From Marinibacterium anthonyi (GTDB lineage: Bacteria > Pseudomonadota > Alphaproteobacteria > Rhodobacterales > Rhodobacteraceae), in NCBI GenBank assembly GCA_003217735.2, contig CP031585.1:2095501-2159500 (forward strand): 64,000 nt of DNA, given 5' to 3'. A program made the translations under genes and the position numbers. Below are positions 36,525 through 45,363 of this stretch, piece after piece. Below the pieces are notes generated by a model, which made no database searches, was not told the origin of the DNA, and saw only the letters and a program-made list of their open reading frames with translations. Within the stretch, counting starts at the first letter, position 1. Every line of letters begins with the position of its first letter.

Positions 36525-38369
36525 CTACTGGAAGCTGTTCAGCACGGCGGTCACCGCGTTCTGGTCCACCTGCGGGTTCGACCGCACCTGCACATCGCGC
36601 GAAAACGCCTGGAAGATCGCGCTGGACAGTTGCTGGTCCAGCTGGCCTTTCAGCTGCCCGCGCAGCTGCGCGGTCTGGCCGCCATCCGCCGGCGGCAGGG
36701 TTTCGTCCAGCCGCACGATGACCACCCCGGCCGGGCCGGACACCACGCGCACCTCGCCCGGGTCCATCTCGAAGACTTCCTTCATCAGCGAGAACGGCGC
36801 GCCGGCCACGAAATCGGACCGGGTGCGGCCGGTTTCGACATGCGGGTCCAGGCCTTCATCGGGGAAGGTGGCCCCGTCCTTCAGCGACGCCAGAAGGCCA
36901 TCGGCCTGCTCGGTCAGACGGCGTTCCAGCTCGGCCGCGGTCCAGGCTTCGATGACGCCGTCGCGGGCCTCGTCAAAGGGCTGGGGACGTTCGGGCAGGA
37001 TGTCATCCACACGCAGCGCGGCGATGGAACCGTCGTCAAGGAAGAACACCTCGGGGAAATCGTCCTGCTTGGCGGCCGCCGCGGCGGTGCGGAAATCCTC
37101 GTAGGCGGCAACGTCGTCCTGCATGCCCTCGGCCCAGTCGATATGGCCCAGTTCCATGTCGGTCTCGTCCGCGACCTCTTCCAGGGTGGCGCCGCCGGCC
37201 AGCATGTCGTTGATGTCCTCGGACTGCGCCTCGATCACCCGGCGCGCCCGGTCGACGGCCAGTTCGTCCCGCAGTTCGGGTTCGGCATCCTCGAACGATG
37301 TCTTGCGCGCGGCGACGACCCCGTTCACCCGGAACAGCGCGGGCCCAAGCGCCGAGGGCAGGGGACCGACCACATCGCCGAAGTCCGCGTCAAAGACCGC
37401 ATCGCCGGCCTGACCCAGATCCTGGCGGGTCATGTCGCCCATGTCCACGTCCATCAGCGACAGGCCGCGGTCGGTGACCAGCTGTTCGAACGACGTGCCG
37501 CCCACCTCAAGCTGGGCCAGCGCATCCTTGGCGGCGTCATCCGTGGCGAACACCAGCCGGTCGACCAGCCGCCGTTCCGGCACGTCGTATTCGTCCGACC
37601 GGTCCTCATAGGCCTTGCGCAGCGCGTCCTCGTCGACGGTGACCGTGTCGGTGATCATCTGCGGGCTCAGCAGCGTATAGGTGATCGACTTGGTCTCGGG
37701 CAGGCGGAACTGGTCGGGGTGATCGTCGTAAAACGCCTTCAGCTCGTCCTCGGTGGGTTCGGCCAGCGGCTCGGCCAGGTCGGCTTCGCTCAGCGGCGCC
37801 CATGTGAAGCTGCGGCGCGAGGCGACGAAATCGACGATGGACGACGTCAGCTCCTCGGGCATGGCGATGCCGCCGACGATGGCGCGCTGCAGCAGCGTCC
37901 GGCCGCCTTCATCCCGCAGGTCGGCTTCGAATTCGCTTTCGCTCATCCCGATGTTTTCCAGCGCCATGCGATAGGCCTCGCGGTCGAACGTTCCGCCCGG
38001 TCCCTGGAACGCCTGGATCTGGACGATGTCGTCGCGCAGCGTGTCGTCGCCGATCGACAGGCCCATGGTCTTGGCCTCGCCGTCCAGCGCCGCGATCATC
38101 ACCAGCCGCGACAGCGCCTGCTGGTCCAGGCCCAGCTGGCGGGCCAGTTCCATGGTCACCGGCTGGCCGACCTGGGCCTCGGCGGCGCGCATTTCCTGCT
38201 GCATCTCGCGGGCGAATTCATCGACCGAGATCTCTTCGCTGCCGACCTTGCCGACATTGCGCAGGTTGCCGGTGAGGTTGGTCGCGCCGAACCCGGCAAG
38301 ACCCACGATCAGCAGGGCCATCAGGACCCAGACGGCCATCTTGCCCGCTTTCTTGTCGCTCTTCGCCAT
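36525..38369 (-). CDS. SurA/PpiD-type periplasmic peptidyl-prolyl isomerase
   Basis: The 614-residue protein has one N-terminal membrane helix (KMAVWVLMALLIVGLAGFG, about residues 10-28), then a SurA-like chaperone domain (VGSEEISVDEFAREMQQEM) and a parvulin-like central region, matching PpiD, an inner-membrane-anchored foldase for exported proteins. The C-terminal third is rich in acidic residues. It directly precedes trpE, 10 bases apart. Whether the parvulin domain is active is unclear; in PpiD it often is not. Confidence 0.87.
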   Translation of the reverse strand: MAKSDKKAGKMAVWVLMALLIVGLAGFGATNLTGNLRNVGKVGSEEISVDEFAREMQQEMRAAEAQVGQPVTMELARQLGLDQQALSRLVMIAALDGEAKTMGLSIGDDTLRDDIVQIQAFQGPGGTFDREAYRMALENIGMSESEFEADLRDEGGRTLLQRAIVGGIAMPEELTSSIVDFVASRRSFTWAPLSEADLAEPLAEPTEDELKAFYDDHPDQFRLPETKSITYTLLSPQMITDTVTVDEDALRKAYEDRSDEYDVPERRLVDRLVFATDDAAKDALAQLEVGGTSFEQLVTDRGLSLMDVDMGDMTRQDLGQAGDAVFDADFGDVVGPLPSALGPALFRVNGVVAARKTSFEDAEPELRDELAVDRARRVIEAQSEDINDMLAGGATLEEVADETDMELGHIDWAEGMQDDVAAYEDFRTAAAAAKQDDFPEVFFLDDGSIAALRVDDILPERPQPFDEARDGVIEAWTAAELERRLTEQADGLLASLKDGATFPDEGLDPHVETGRTRSDFVAGAPFSLMKEVFEMDPGEVRVVSGPAGVVIVRLDETLPPADGGQTAQLRGQLKGQLDQQLSSAIFQAFSRDVQVRSNPQVDQNAVTAVLNSFQ

Positions 38370-38489
38370 GGTGCCTCTCCCGGGTGTTTGTGCGCGCCAT
38401 TCCATACGCGGGGCGCGCGGCGGGGACAAGGCGTCCCGCCGTTGTCAGGTGGTGATCAGATCGTGATCCGGGCTCTTTCGGGGACTCGA

Positions 38490-39662
38490 TCAGGGCTCGA
38501 TTTGTGCAAGCCGGTCATACAGCCGCCCGATCCCGGCGCGGTCGAGGTTGGCAAAGGCCATCCGCAGCTCGCGCTTGCCCCGTGGATCGTCGTCGGGGCG
38601 GAACATGGTCGACGGCAGCAGCAGCACCCCGTGTTCGCGCACCAGCCAGGGGGCCAGTTCGTCCGAGGGCATGTCGAACGGGTGTTCGAAATAGGCGAAA
38701 TAGGCGCCCAGCCCCAGCAGCTTCCAGCCCTTTTCGGCGATCTTTGGCAGCCCGTCGGTGATCGCGGCGCGCCGGTCCAGGATCTCGTCCCGCTCGCCCG
38801 CCAGCCACTGGTCGAGGTTCTGCAGACCCCACAAGGCCGCGATCTGGCCCAGCTGGTTGGGGCAGATGGTGACGGCGTCGATGAACTTCTCGACTTCGCT
38901 CAGGAACGGCGCGGCGGCGGTCATGGCGCCGACCCGATGCCCGGTCAGACGGTAGGCCTTGGAAAAGGAGTAAAGCTGGATCAGCGTGTCGGGCCAGTTG
39001 GACTCGCGGAACAGGTCATGCGGCGGCGCGCTCGAGGCATGGAAATCGCGATAGGTCTCGTCGAGGATCAGCTTGATGCCCCGCGCGCGGCACAGATCGA
39101 AAACGGCACGGATCAACTCCGGCGGATACTCGACACCGGCGGGATTGTTGGGGCTGACCAGCGCGATCGCCCGCGTGCGCGGCGTGATCAGCGCCGCCGC
39201 CTCCTCCGGATCCGGCCGCATGTCCGGACCGGTGGGCAGGGGCACGGCGGTCACGTCGCACATGTCCAGCCACATCTTGTGATTGAAGTACCAGGGCGTC
39301 GGAATGATCACCTCGTCGCCCGCACCGGTCAGCGCCATGATCGCGGCGGCAAACCCCTGGTTGCAGCCGGACGTGATGGCGACCTGGTTCTCGGACACCT
39401 CGCCCCCGTAAGCCCGCCGCCATTTCCCGGCCAGCTCCGCGCGCAGCTCCGGCATGCCCAGGTCCGGCCCGTAAAGATGCGCCGCATCGTTGGTCAGCGC
39501 AGCATCGGCGATGACCCGACGCAGCGGAGCCGGGGGCGGATCGACCGGCGCGGCCTGGCAGACGTTGATCAGCGGGCGGTCTTCAGTGAAGGTCACGCCC
39601 TGAAGCCATTTGCCGGCCGCCATGACCGGCGGATTGAAGGTCGAACGGGTACGGCTGGTCAT
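38490..39662 (-). CDS. class I/II pyridoxal-phosphate aminotransferase
   Basis: The 390-residue enzyme has SPNNPAGVEYPPEL, LILDETYRDF and the PLP lysine in YSFSKAYRLTGHRVG (K235). These are the marks of fold-type I aminotransferases of the aspartate group. The amino donor and acceptor are not predictable. It is preceded by an inverted pair of dispersed elements and followed, 120 bases on, by the foldase gene. Confidence 0.9.
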   Translation of the reverse strand: MTSRTRSTFNPPVMAAGKWLQGVTFTEDRPLINVCQAAPVDPPPAPLRRVIADAALTNDAAHLYGPDLGMPELRAELAGKWRRAYGGEVSENQVAITSGCNQGFAAAIMALTGAGDEVIIPTPWYFNHKMWLDMCDVTAVPLPTGPDMRPDPEEAAALITPRTRAIALVSPNNPAGVEYPPELIRAVFDLCRARGIKLILDETYRDFHASSAPPHDLFRESNWPDTLIQLYSFSKAYRLTGHRVGAMTAAAPFLSEVEKFIDAVTICPNQLGQIAALWGLQNLDQWLAGERDEILDRRAAITDGLPKIAEKGWKLLGLGAYFAYFEHPFDMPSDELAPWLVREHGVLLLPSTMFRPDDDPRGKRELRMAFANLDRAGIGRLYDRLAQIEP

Positions 39663-39695
39663 TCTTCTGGGGCGTCTTTCCTGGTGTCGATGTCG

Positions 39696-39808
39696 GTTTG
39701 AGGTATTTGTGCCAAGAAGAAGAGCGAAAAGAGCCTACACCGCAAGGCCGCGCAGGTGGGAAGCTATTTTGGCGGTCCAGTCTTCTTCTTGGTCCAAATA
39801 CCTGAAAC
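39696..39808. repeat. dispersed element pair, copies D (+) and E (-)
   Basis: Copy D (39700-39722) reads GAGGTATTTGTGCCAAGAAG then AAG. Copy E (39782-39803) on the minus strand reads CAGGTATTTGGACCAAGAAG then AAG. Together they form an inverted repeat of about 28-bp arms (with a few mismatches) around a ~57-bp centre, in the gap between gpt and the aminotransferase gene. Confidence 0.8.
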
Positions 39809-39831
39809 CCCAAGGTGCAACCCGCGCGACC

Positions 39832-40335
39832 TCAGTCGTGGCCGCGATAGGGTTCCACGTATTGCAGCGCCATGTCCCAGGGGAAGAAGATCCAGGTGTC
39901 CTGGCTGACCTCGGTGATGAAGGTGTCGACCATGGGCCGGCCCTTGGGCTTGGCGTAGACGGTGGCGAAATGTGCCTTGGGGTACATGCCGCGGACTATG
40001 TCCAGCGTTTTTCCGGTGTCGACCAGGTCGTCGATGATCAGGATGCCGGTGCCGTCGCCCATCAGGCCCGGTTCGGGCATCTTCAGGACCTTGGTCTCGG
40101 CCTGCTTCTGGTAGTCGTAGGACTTGATCGAGATCGTGTCGATCGTGCGGATGTCGAGTTCGCGCGCGACGATCATGGCGGGGGCCATGCCGCCGCGGGT
40201 GATGGCTACGACCGCGCGCCAGTTTCCGTCGTCGGGCCCGTGCCCGTCCAGTCGCCAGGCCAGGGCCCGGCTGTCACGGTGGATCTGGTCCCAGGAAATG
40301 TGGAACCCCTTCTCGTGCGGCAGTCGATCGTTCAT
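39832..40335 (-). CDS. gpt: xanthine phosphoribosyltransferase
   Basis: Gpt salvages xanthine and guanine by adding ribose phosphate from PRPP. The 167-residue protein has [19 protein letters not shown], the PRPP loop [13 protein letters not shown], and [15 protein letters not shown] strong GGGGGAGAG precedes the ATG. It lies 26 bases after fabI on the same strand. Confidence 0.93.
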   Translation of the reverse strand: MNDRLPHEKGFHISWDQIHRDSRALAWRLDGHGPDDGNWRAVVAITRGGMAPAMIVARELDIRTIDTISIKSYDYQKQAETKVLKMPEPGLMGDGTGILIIDDLVDTGKTLDIVRGMYPKAHFATVYAKPKGRPMVDTFITEVSQDTWIFFPWDMALQYVEPYRGHD

Positions 40336-40361
40336 CGCGGCTCTCCCCCTCGGGTCCCGTG

Positions 40362-41168
40362 TCAGCTCTTGGCGATATCCGGGGCGTCGACGGCCTTCAT
40401 GCCCACCACGTGGTACCCCGCGTCCACGTGCAGCACTTCTCCGGTCACGCCGCCGCCGAGATCCGACAGGAGGTAGAGCGCGGAATTGCCCACGTCCTCG
40501 GTCGTCACGTTGCGGCGCAACGGCGCGTTCAGTTCGTTCCACTTCATGATGTAGCGGAAATCGCCGATGCCGGAGGCAGCCAGCGTCTTGATCGGGCCGG
40601 CCGAGATCGCGTTCACGCGGATGCCGTCCTTGCCCAGGTCCTCGGCCAGGTACTTGACCGATGCTTCCAGCGCCGCCTTGGCCACGCCCATCATGTTGTA
40701 ATGCGGCATGACCTTTTCGGCGCCATAATACGTCAGCGTCAGCGCCGAGCCGCCGGGCGACATCATCTTTTCCGCCCGCTGCAGGATCGCCGTGAAGGAA
40801 TAGACCGAGATGTCCATCGACGTCAGGAAGTTCTGCCGCGTGGTGTCCAGGTAGCGCCCGCGCAGTTCGTTCTTGTCGGAAAAGGCGATCGCGTGGACCA
40901 CGAAATCCAGACCGTCCCATCTCTCGGCCAGCCCGTTGAACAGGGCATCGATACTGTCGATGTCGGTCACGTCGCAGGGCAGCACGATGTCCGATCCCAG
41001 CTGCGCGGCCAGCGGATCGACCCGCTTCTTCAGCGCGTCGCCCTGGTAGGAAAACGCCAGTTCCGCCCCGGCGTCGGCGCAGGCGCGCGCGATGCCCCAT
41101 GCTATGGACTTGTCGTTGGCAAGACCCATGATCAGTCCGCGCTTGCCCGCCATCAGACCATTTGCCAT
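40362..41168 (-). CDS. fabI: enoyl-ACP reductase I
   Basis: FabI reduces trans-2-enoyl-ACP in each cycle of fatty acid synthesis. The 268-residue short-chain dehydrogenase has [13 protein letters not shown] (NADH-binding loop), CDVTD, the catalytic tyrosine and lysine in [21 protein letters not shown], and [14 protein letters not shown]. This is the triclosan/isoniazid-target family. It heads the minus-strand fabI-gpt pair. Confidence 0.97.
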   Translation of the reverse strand: MANGLMAGKRGLIMGLANDKSIAWGIARACADAGAELAFSYQGDALKKRVDPLAAQLGSDIVLPCDVTDIDSIDALFNGLAERWDGLDFVVHAIAFSDKNELRGRYLDTTRQNFLTSMDISVYSFTAILQRAEKMMSPGGSALTLTYYGAEKVMPHYNMMGVAKAALEASVKYLAEDLGKDGIRVNAISAGPIKTLAASGIGDFRYIMKWNELNAPLRRNVTTEDVGNSALYLLSDLGGGVTGEVLHVDAGYHVVGMKAVDAPDIAKS

Positions 41169-41288
41169 CGCCTACGCTCCACCATTGCCTTTGGATTGGG
41201 CCCGACCTTTATGCGATTGGTTGCGGGGCCGCAAGGCGCTAGCTATGGGCTTTGCGCAACACTTGGGCAGACATGAAAGGTCAGGGCC

Positions 41289-41894
41289 ATGAGCGATCGC
41301 GACGGGATCTTCGCCGGAGACCAACCGTTTGAAATCGTACGCCGCTGGATGGGCGACGCCGAGGCGGGGGAGATGAACGATGCCAATGCCATCGCGCTGG
41401 CCACGGTGGATGCGACGGGGCTGCCCAATGCGCGGATGGTGCTGTTGAAGGACGTCGAGGACGACGCCTTCGTCTTCTATACCAACTACGAAAGCGCCAA
41501 GGCGCGGGAACTGGACGGCGCCGGAAAGGCGGCCTTCGTGATGCACTGGAAATCCCTGCGCCGCCAGGTGCGTGCCCGCGGATTAATCACCCGCGAGGAC
41601 GGGCCGCAGGCCGATGCCTATTACGCGTCGCGGTCGCTGAAAAGCCGTCTGGGGGCCTGGGCGTCGAAGCAGTCGCGCCCGCTGGACAGCCGCACCGCCC
41701 TTATGGCCGAGGTCGCGAAGGTCACCGCGAAACACGGGCCCAACCCAAAACGTCCCCCGTTCTGGGGCGGTTACCGGCTGGTCCCGGTCGAGATCGAATT
41801 CTGGGCCGACGGGGCGTTCCGGCTGCACGACCGCTTCGTCTGGCGCAGGGAAAAACCGGGTCAGCCGTGGCGCATCGAGCGGCTCAACCCGTGA
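41289..41894 (+). CDS. pdxH: pyridoxamine 5'-phosphate oxidase
   Basis: PdxH oxidises pyridoxine or pyridoxamine phosphate to pyridoxal phosphate with FMN. The 201-residue protein has the [18 protein letters not shown] segment, [42 protein letters not shown], and the C-terminal RLNP typical of the family. It diverges from fabI. Its stop codon is merged with a 21-bp palindrome preceding the cold-shock gene. Confidence 0.97.
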   Translation: MSDRDGIFAGDQPFEIVRRWMGDAEAGEMNDANAIALATVDATGLPNARMVLLKDVEDDAFVFYTNYESAKARELDGAGKAAFVMHWKSLRRQVRARGLITREDGPQADAYYASRSLKSRLGAWASKQSRPLDSRTALMAEVAKVTAKHGPNPKRPPFWGGYRLVPVEIEFWADGAFRLHDRFVWRREKPGQPWRIERLNP

Positions 41895-41914
41895 ATTTCA
41901 CGTTACGTGAAATT
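41894..41914. promoter_or_regulatory. perfect 21-bp palindrome between pdxH and the cold-shock gene
   Basis: AATTTCACGT-T-ACGTGAAATT has perfect 10-bp arms around one base. No T-run follows. The pattern is that of a binding site for a dimeric repressor, likely acting on the cold-shock gene downstream. The regulator is not known. Confidence 0.6.
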
Positions 41915-42020
41915 ACAAGCCCTTGGGGCAATTGGGGATTTTCTTCTTGAAAGAGGTATCCTTCATCCGGCATCTAGAAAATGGGATGAAAGTACACTCA
42001 AACGAAGAACAGGTAACCAA

Positions 42021-42557
42021 TTGGCTGATGTGACAAGTGATGCACGTCTGGTTCAAGGAAGCGTGAAATGGTTCGACCCTGCAAAGGGTTATGGGTTCGT
42101 GGTCGCCGATAGCGGCGGGCCTGACATTCTGCTGCACGTCAACGTTCTGCGCAATTTCGGGCAGAGCTCCGTTGCCGATGGCAGCCGAATCGAGGTGCTG
42201 GCTCACAGCACGACCCGGGGCGTTCAGGCGACGGAGGTGACGTCGATCACCCCGCCGGAAAATGGCGCGCCCGCAGAACTTTCCGATTTCGCCGCCCTGG
42301 ACCTGGACGAGGTGCGTCAGGCGCCGCTGGAACCCGCAAGGGTGAAGTGGTTCGACAAGGGAAAGGGGTTTGGCTTTGCCAACATCTTTGGTAAGGCCGA
42401 GGACGTGTTCCTGCATATCGAAGTGCTCCGGCGATCCGGTTTGGCGGATCTGCAGCCGGGCGAAGCGCTGGCGATGCGGGTGATCAACGGGCGCCGGGGC
42501 CGGATGGCCGCGGAAGTCTTTTCCTGGGAGAAGGCGACGCCCCTCGAGGAGAGCTGA
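42021..42557 (+). CDS. double cold-shock domain protein
   Basis: The product, 178 residues from a TTG start, has two cold-shock domains. The first carries GSVKWFDPAKGYGFVV (RNP1-like KGYGFV) and ILLHV; the second carries ARVKWFDKGKGFGFANIF and VFLHIEVLRRSG. Cold-shock domains bind single-stranded nucleic acid and melt RNA structure. No ATG is available; the TTG at 42021 has AGG seven bases before it, and a GTG at 42030 is the alternative. The leader (41915-42020) is unusually AT-rich and follows the palindrome. Double-domain forms are common in Rhodobacterales. Confidence 0.9.
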   Translation: MADVTSDARLVQGSVKWFDPAKGYGFVVADSGGPDILLHVNVLRNFGQSSVADGSRIEVLAHSTTRGVQATEVTSITPPENGAPAELSDFAALDLDEVRQAPLEPARVKWFDKGKGFGFANIFGKAEDVFLHIEVLRRSGLADLQPGEALAMRVINGRRGRMAAEVFSWEKATPLEES

Positions 42558-42560
42558 ACA

Positions 42561-43046
42561 ATGCGCATATCGGTGGCGCTGGCGGGGATTTGGGTGGCCG
42601 GCGCGGCCGCGATGGGCAGTGTGACAGGGGCCTTGGCCGCCTGCAGTGACGATGTTGTCAATCTGCGGGGCGACTGGGGGCAACTGCGGTTTTCCGTCGA
42701 AGTGGCGGATGACGATGCCGAACGGTCGCGGGGCCTGATGTTCCGCGAGGACATGCCGCGCAGCGCCGGCATGCTGTTCGTGTTCGACCCGCCAAGGGAC
42801 GTTTCCTTCTGGATGCGCAACACGCTGATTCCGCTGGACATGATCTTTGCCGATCCGACGGGAACGGTGGTCAGCGTGCATTCCAACGCCGTGCCCGGCG
42901 ACGAAACGCCGATCCCGGGGGGCAGTGACAATATCTATACCGTGCTCGAGATCAACGGCGGGCTGGCCGAACGCTATGGCATCGGCCCCGGCACGCAATT
43001 GCAAAGCCCGGTCTACGGGGACGCGGCCGCCTGGGCCTGCGACTGA
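42561..43046 (+). CDS. exported DUF192 protein
   Basis: The 161-residue protein begins with a signal peptide (to about residue 27, ending GALAA). The mature part matches DUF192: RGLMFREDMPRSAGMLFVF, VSFWMRNTLIPLDMIF and DGNGVV-like turn sequences, ending with a GG-rich VLEINGG segment. The family is secreted and of unknown function. It starts three bases after the cold-shock stop with a GAGGAGAG site, so it is cotranscribed. Confidence 0.88.
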   Translation: MRISVALAGIWVAGAAAMGSVTGALAACSDDVVNLRGDWGQLRFSVEVADDDAERSRGLMFREDMPRSAGMLFVFDPPRDVSFWMRNTLIPLDMIFADPTGTVVSVHSNAVPGDETPIPGGSDNIYTVLEINGGLAERYGIGPGTQLQSPVYGDAAAWACD

Positions 43047-43163
43047 CGCGCGGGCAGGGGGCGCCGGAGTCGGGTGCCCCGGCGGATCGGCGCAACCGTC
43101 CGGAAATTCGGGCCGAATGGCTCTTTTCAAAGGCGCGGTCAGCGTCTAGGAAGGCGCATGGTT

Positions 43164-43240
43164 CGGGGTGTGGCGCAGCCTGGTAGCGCACCTGTTTTGG
43201 GTACAGGGGGTCGTGAGTTCGAATCTCGCCGCCCCGACCA
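43164..43240 (+). tRNA. tRNA-Pro (anticodon TGG)
   Basis: A 77-base cloverleaf: acceptor CGGGGTG pairs with CGCCCCG (one G-T), the anticodon loop TTTGGGT in the CCTGT/ACAGG stem gives TGG, the T-loop is GTTCGAATC, and CCA is encoded. It stands alone between the DUF192 gene and the serine hydrolase. Confidence 0.97.
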
Positions 43241-43282
43241 TTTCCTTCCCTTTAGGGTCCGGAACGACACCGCGCAGGCCGG

Positions 43283-44323
43283 TCAGGCCAGCGCCGTCAC
43301 CGGCCCGTCGATCAGGTCCATCAGGTCGCCGAAATAGCCCTGCGACCGGGCCGGGCGGTTCGGATCCGACGTGATGGCGACCGCCAGCGCCCGTTGCGGA
43401 TGGGCGGCGATGATCTGCCCGCCATAGCCGCGCGCGATCACCCAGCCCGAGCGGCTGACGAACCAGCCCAGCCCATAGCCCAGCCCGGAATAGGGCGAGG
43501 TCGTGCGCGCCGCGTGGCTGTCGGCGATCCAGTCTTGGGGCATCACCTGCGTGCCGTCGAACCGGCCGCCGTCGCGCATCATGACGGCGACCTTCAACAT
43601 GCCCCTTGGCGTCAGCGCCATCTGGTTGCCGCCCATGAACCGCCCCTGCGGATCGCGCGTCCAGTTCGGGATCTCGATCCCCAGGCCGGTGCCCAGCCGC
43701 TGGCGCATCAGGCTGGCCAGGCTGTCCCCGGTGACCTGCGCCAATGCCGCACCCAGCACATGGGTGGTGCCGGTCGAATAGATCATCCGGCCGCCATTGG
43801 GCGCGATCCGGGGTTGGCGCAGGGCATAGGCGACCCAGTTCGCCGACGCGACCCAGGCCCCGTAATTCGACCCCGACGTGCCGGCCAGCCCGGCGCGCAG
43901 CGTCACCAGGTCCTCGAAGGTCAGATCGGCGACCCCGTCGGTCGCATCGGCGGGGATCAGCGATGGCGCCGCCTCGGCCAGGGTGGTCGACAGGCCCGCG
44001 ATCTCGCCCCGCGCGATCGCCGTGCCCAAAATCAGGGCAACCAGGCTTTTCGAACAGGACTTGATATTGGCCACCGAATCCAGCCCGGGACCGCGCGGCG
44101 CCTCGGCCAGCAGCAGGTCGTCGCCGCGCTGGACCAGGATCGCATGCAGCTGGTCCAGCCCCAGCGCCGTCTGGCGCAGATCGTCGACGCCTTGCGCCGT
44201 CTGGCGCAGATTGTCGACGCCTTGCGCCGTCTGGCGCAGATCGTTCCCACCTTGCGCGCGGACCAGGGAGGGGGCGGCGAGGCCTGCGGTGATGGATAGG
44301 GTAAAGGCGCGGCGGGACAACAT
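43283..44323 (-). CDS. beta-lactamase-fold serine hydrolase with N-terminal tandem repeat
   Basis: The 346-residue protein has a Tat-like or Sec signal peptide (MLSRRAFTLSITAGLAAP), three tandem 10-residue repeats (DLRQTAQGVD type, residues 28-57), then a serine beta-lactamase fold. The SXXK catalytic motif is S89-C-S-K92 and the Tyr motif YSTGTTH; late blocks include GLGYGLGWF and YGGQ. Such proteins are usually esterases or peptidases rather than antibiotic hydrolases. The substrate is unknown. It is convergent with tRNA-Pro. Confidence 0.85.
   Translation of the reverse strand: MLSRRAFTLSITAGLAAPSLVRAQGGNDLRQTAQGVDNLRQTAQGVDDLRQTALGLDQLHAILVQRGDDLLLAEAPRGPGLDSVANIKSCSKSLVALILGTAIARGEIAGLSTTLAEAAPSLIPADATDGVADLTFEDLVTLRAGLAGTSGSNYGAWVASANWVAYALRQPRIAPNGGRMIYSTGTTHVLGAALAQVTGDSLASLMRQRLGTGLGIEIPNWTRDPQGRFMGGNQMALTPRGMLKVAVMMRDGGRFDGTQVMPQDWIADSHAARTTSPYSGLGYGLGWFVSRSGWVIARGYGGQIIAAHPQRALAVAITSDPNRPARSQGYFGDLMDLIDGPVTALA
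44153..44242 (-). repeat. three 30-bp in-frame tandem repeats
   Basis: Three near-identical 30-bp units inside the serine hydrolase gene encode LRQTAQGVD-type decapeptides between the signal peptide and the catalytic domain. Length variation by whole units would keep the frame. Confidence 0.88.
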
Positions 44324-44419
44324 GTGGGGCAAGGCTCCGGCAAGGGGGATCGTGCCAAGCAAACCAGCTTGGCGGCCCCGGCGCACATCAACTGTCGCTC
44401 ACGCCCGGGTGATCGGCGC

Positions 44420-44857
44420 CTATTCCGGCGTGCCGCCCGCCTTGCGATACAGCGCGTCGATCGTCTGGCTCAGCCGGGGATCGGGCAGGCGCACCTGCAG
44501 CTCGCCCGCATTGCGGCGCGGCACGTTCAGGTAGATGTCGTTCTGAACCAGGTAACCTGCCCCGTCCGGCGGCTGCGTCGTGGTAAACCGGATCACCAGC
44601 TCTGGCAGCTTGTCCAGGGTGCCGTCATAGCTGACGATGATCGCTGCCGTGGTTTCAGGCGGCAGCAGCTCGCGGCATTCGGCAACGCCCTTTTCGGGGC
44701 GGTTGTAGGATTGCGCCGGCCCCTCGCAGGCAGAGCGAAAGGCCGCATATAGCGGTTCGGGAAAGTCGGGGAATCGGGCGCGCCCGGTCGACGCTACATC
44801 TTGTTGTGTCGTGCAAGCTGCCGCCAACATGGGCACAATCAGGGCGAAACGGCGCAT
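44420..44857 (-). CDS. putative lipoprotein of unknown function
   Basis: The 145-residue protein begins MRRFALIVPMLAAACTTQQ: a short signal with a lipobox-like AAAC and Cys at about residue 15, so it is probably a lipoprotein, although the -3 residue is Ala rather than Leu. The rest contains four further tracts rich in Pro and charged residues, with RSACEGPAQSYNRPEKGVAECR suggesting a disulfide. I do not recognise the family. A longer in-frame start upstream would bury the signal and is unlikely. Confidence 0.7.
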   Translation of the reverse strand: MRRFALIVPMLAAACTTQQDVASTGRARFPDFPEPLYAAFRSACEGPAQSYNRPEKGVAECRELLPPETTAAIIVSYDGTLDKLPELVIRFTTTQPPDGAGYLVQNDIYLNVPRRNAGELQVRLPDPRLSQTIDALYRKAGGTPE

Positions 44858-45363
44858 TTCGGTCTGCGGCCTCCGTCGGACGGGCGGCCGTTCGGCGTGA
44901 AGATCTTTCCGAATGCGGAAAATTCTTCCGACAAGCCGCGCCGGCCCGGTCTGTGGACAAGTCAAAGCGATCATTGAACTCCCGCCGGCAACGGCCTTGA
45001 AAGAAAGGCGCAATGCAGTGTCGCCCACGAAAAGCCTTGCGGTGAGTGAATCATGCATCCCCGTTCGGTCGCAATGGTTAACCGCCGGTCAACGGAAAAG
45101 AATGCCCGCTGGCACAAAAATGTCCGTTGACGCTCGGCCTCGACTCACGCCAGTTTGTGTAGGCGAACCACCTCACCCACTAGATGTAGCGCAGACTACA
45201 AGGGGCGGCGGGTCGCTTAGGGACAGTTGACCACGACCAACGACAGGCGGCTGAGTGTCGCGACGAAACCCCCGCGCTGACAGGGGGTGAACAGGTTTCG
45301 TGTCGCTTCTGCAATCGAGGTATCCGGCTCCAGGGACTTGCCGGGATTTGCGGGAAGGCAAAC
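44858..45363. other. 506-base region upstream of nrdJ
   Basis: No convincing gene is present. Features I can point to: a DnaA-box-like TGTGGACAA (44952-44960), a CtrA-like TTAA-N7-TCAAC (45078-45093), an NrdR-like CACTAGATGTAGCG (45178-45191), and a stem-loop in the nrdJ leader (45260-45306). The three protein sites are short and each could be chance. Confidence 0.4.
45260..45306 (+). other. stem-loop in the nrdJ 5' leader
   Basis: GCGAC-GAAACC (45260-45270) pairs with GGTTTC-GT-GTCGC (45294-45306) with one 2-nt bulge; CCC/GGG can pair inside. It ends 57 bases before the nrdJ ATG and could form in the leader RNA. It does not show the conserved box of a cobalamin riboswitch. Confidence 0.5.

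Noticed and set aside
36492-39701. 1069-codon open frame antisense to the foldase and aminotransferase genes
   Set aside because: It spans two well-identified genes and the gap between them; composition is that of a codon-bias shadow.
45230-45363. Cobalamin riboswitch in the nrdJ leader
   Set aside because: The gene uses B12, but I could not find the conserved B12 box (GCCACTG-like) or the expected multi-helix core; only one stem-loop is clear.
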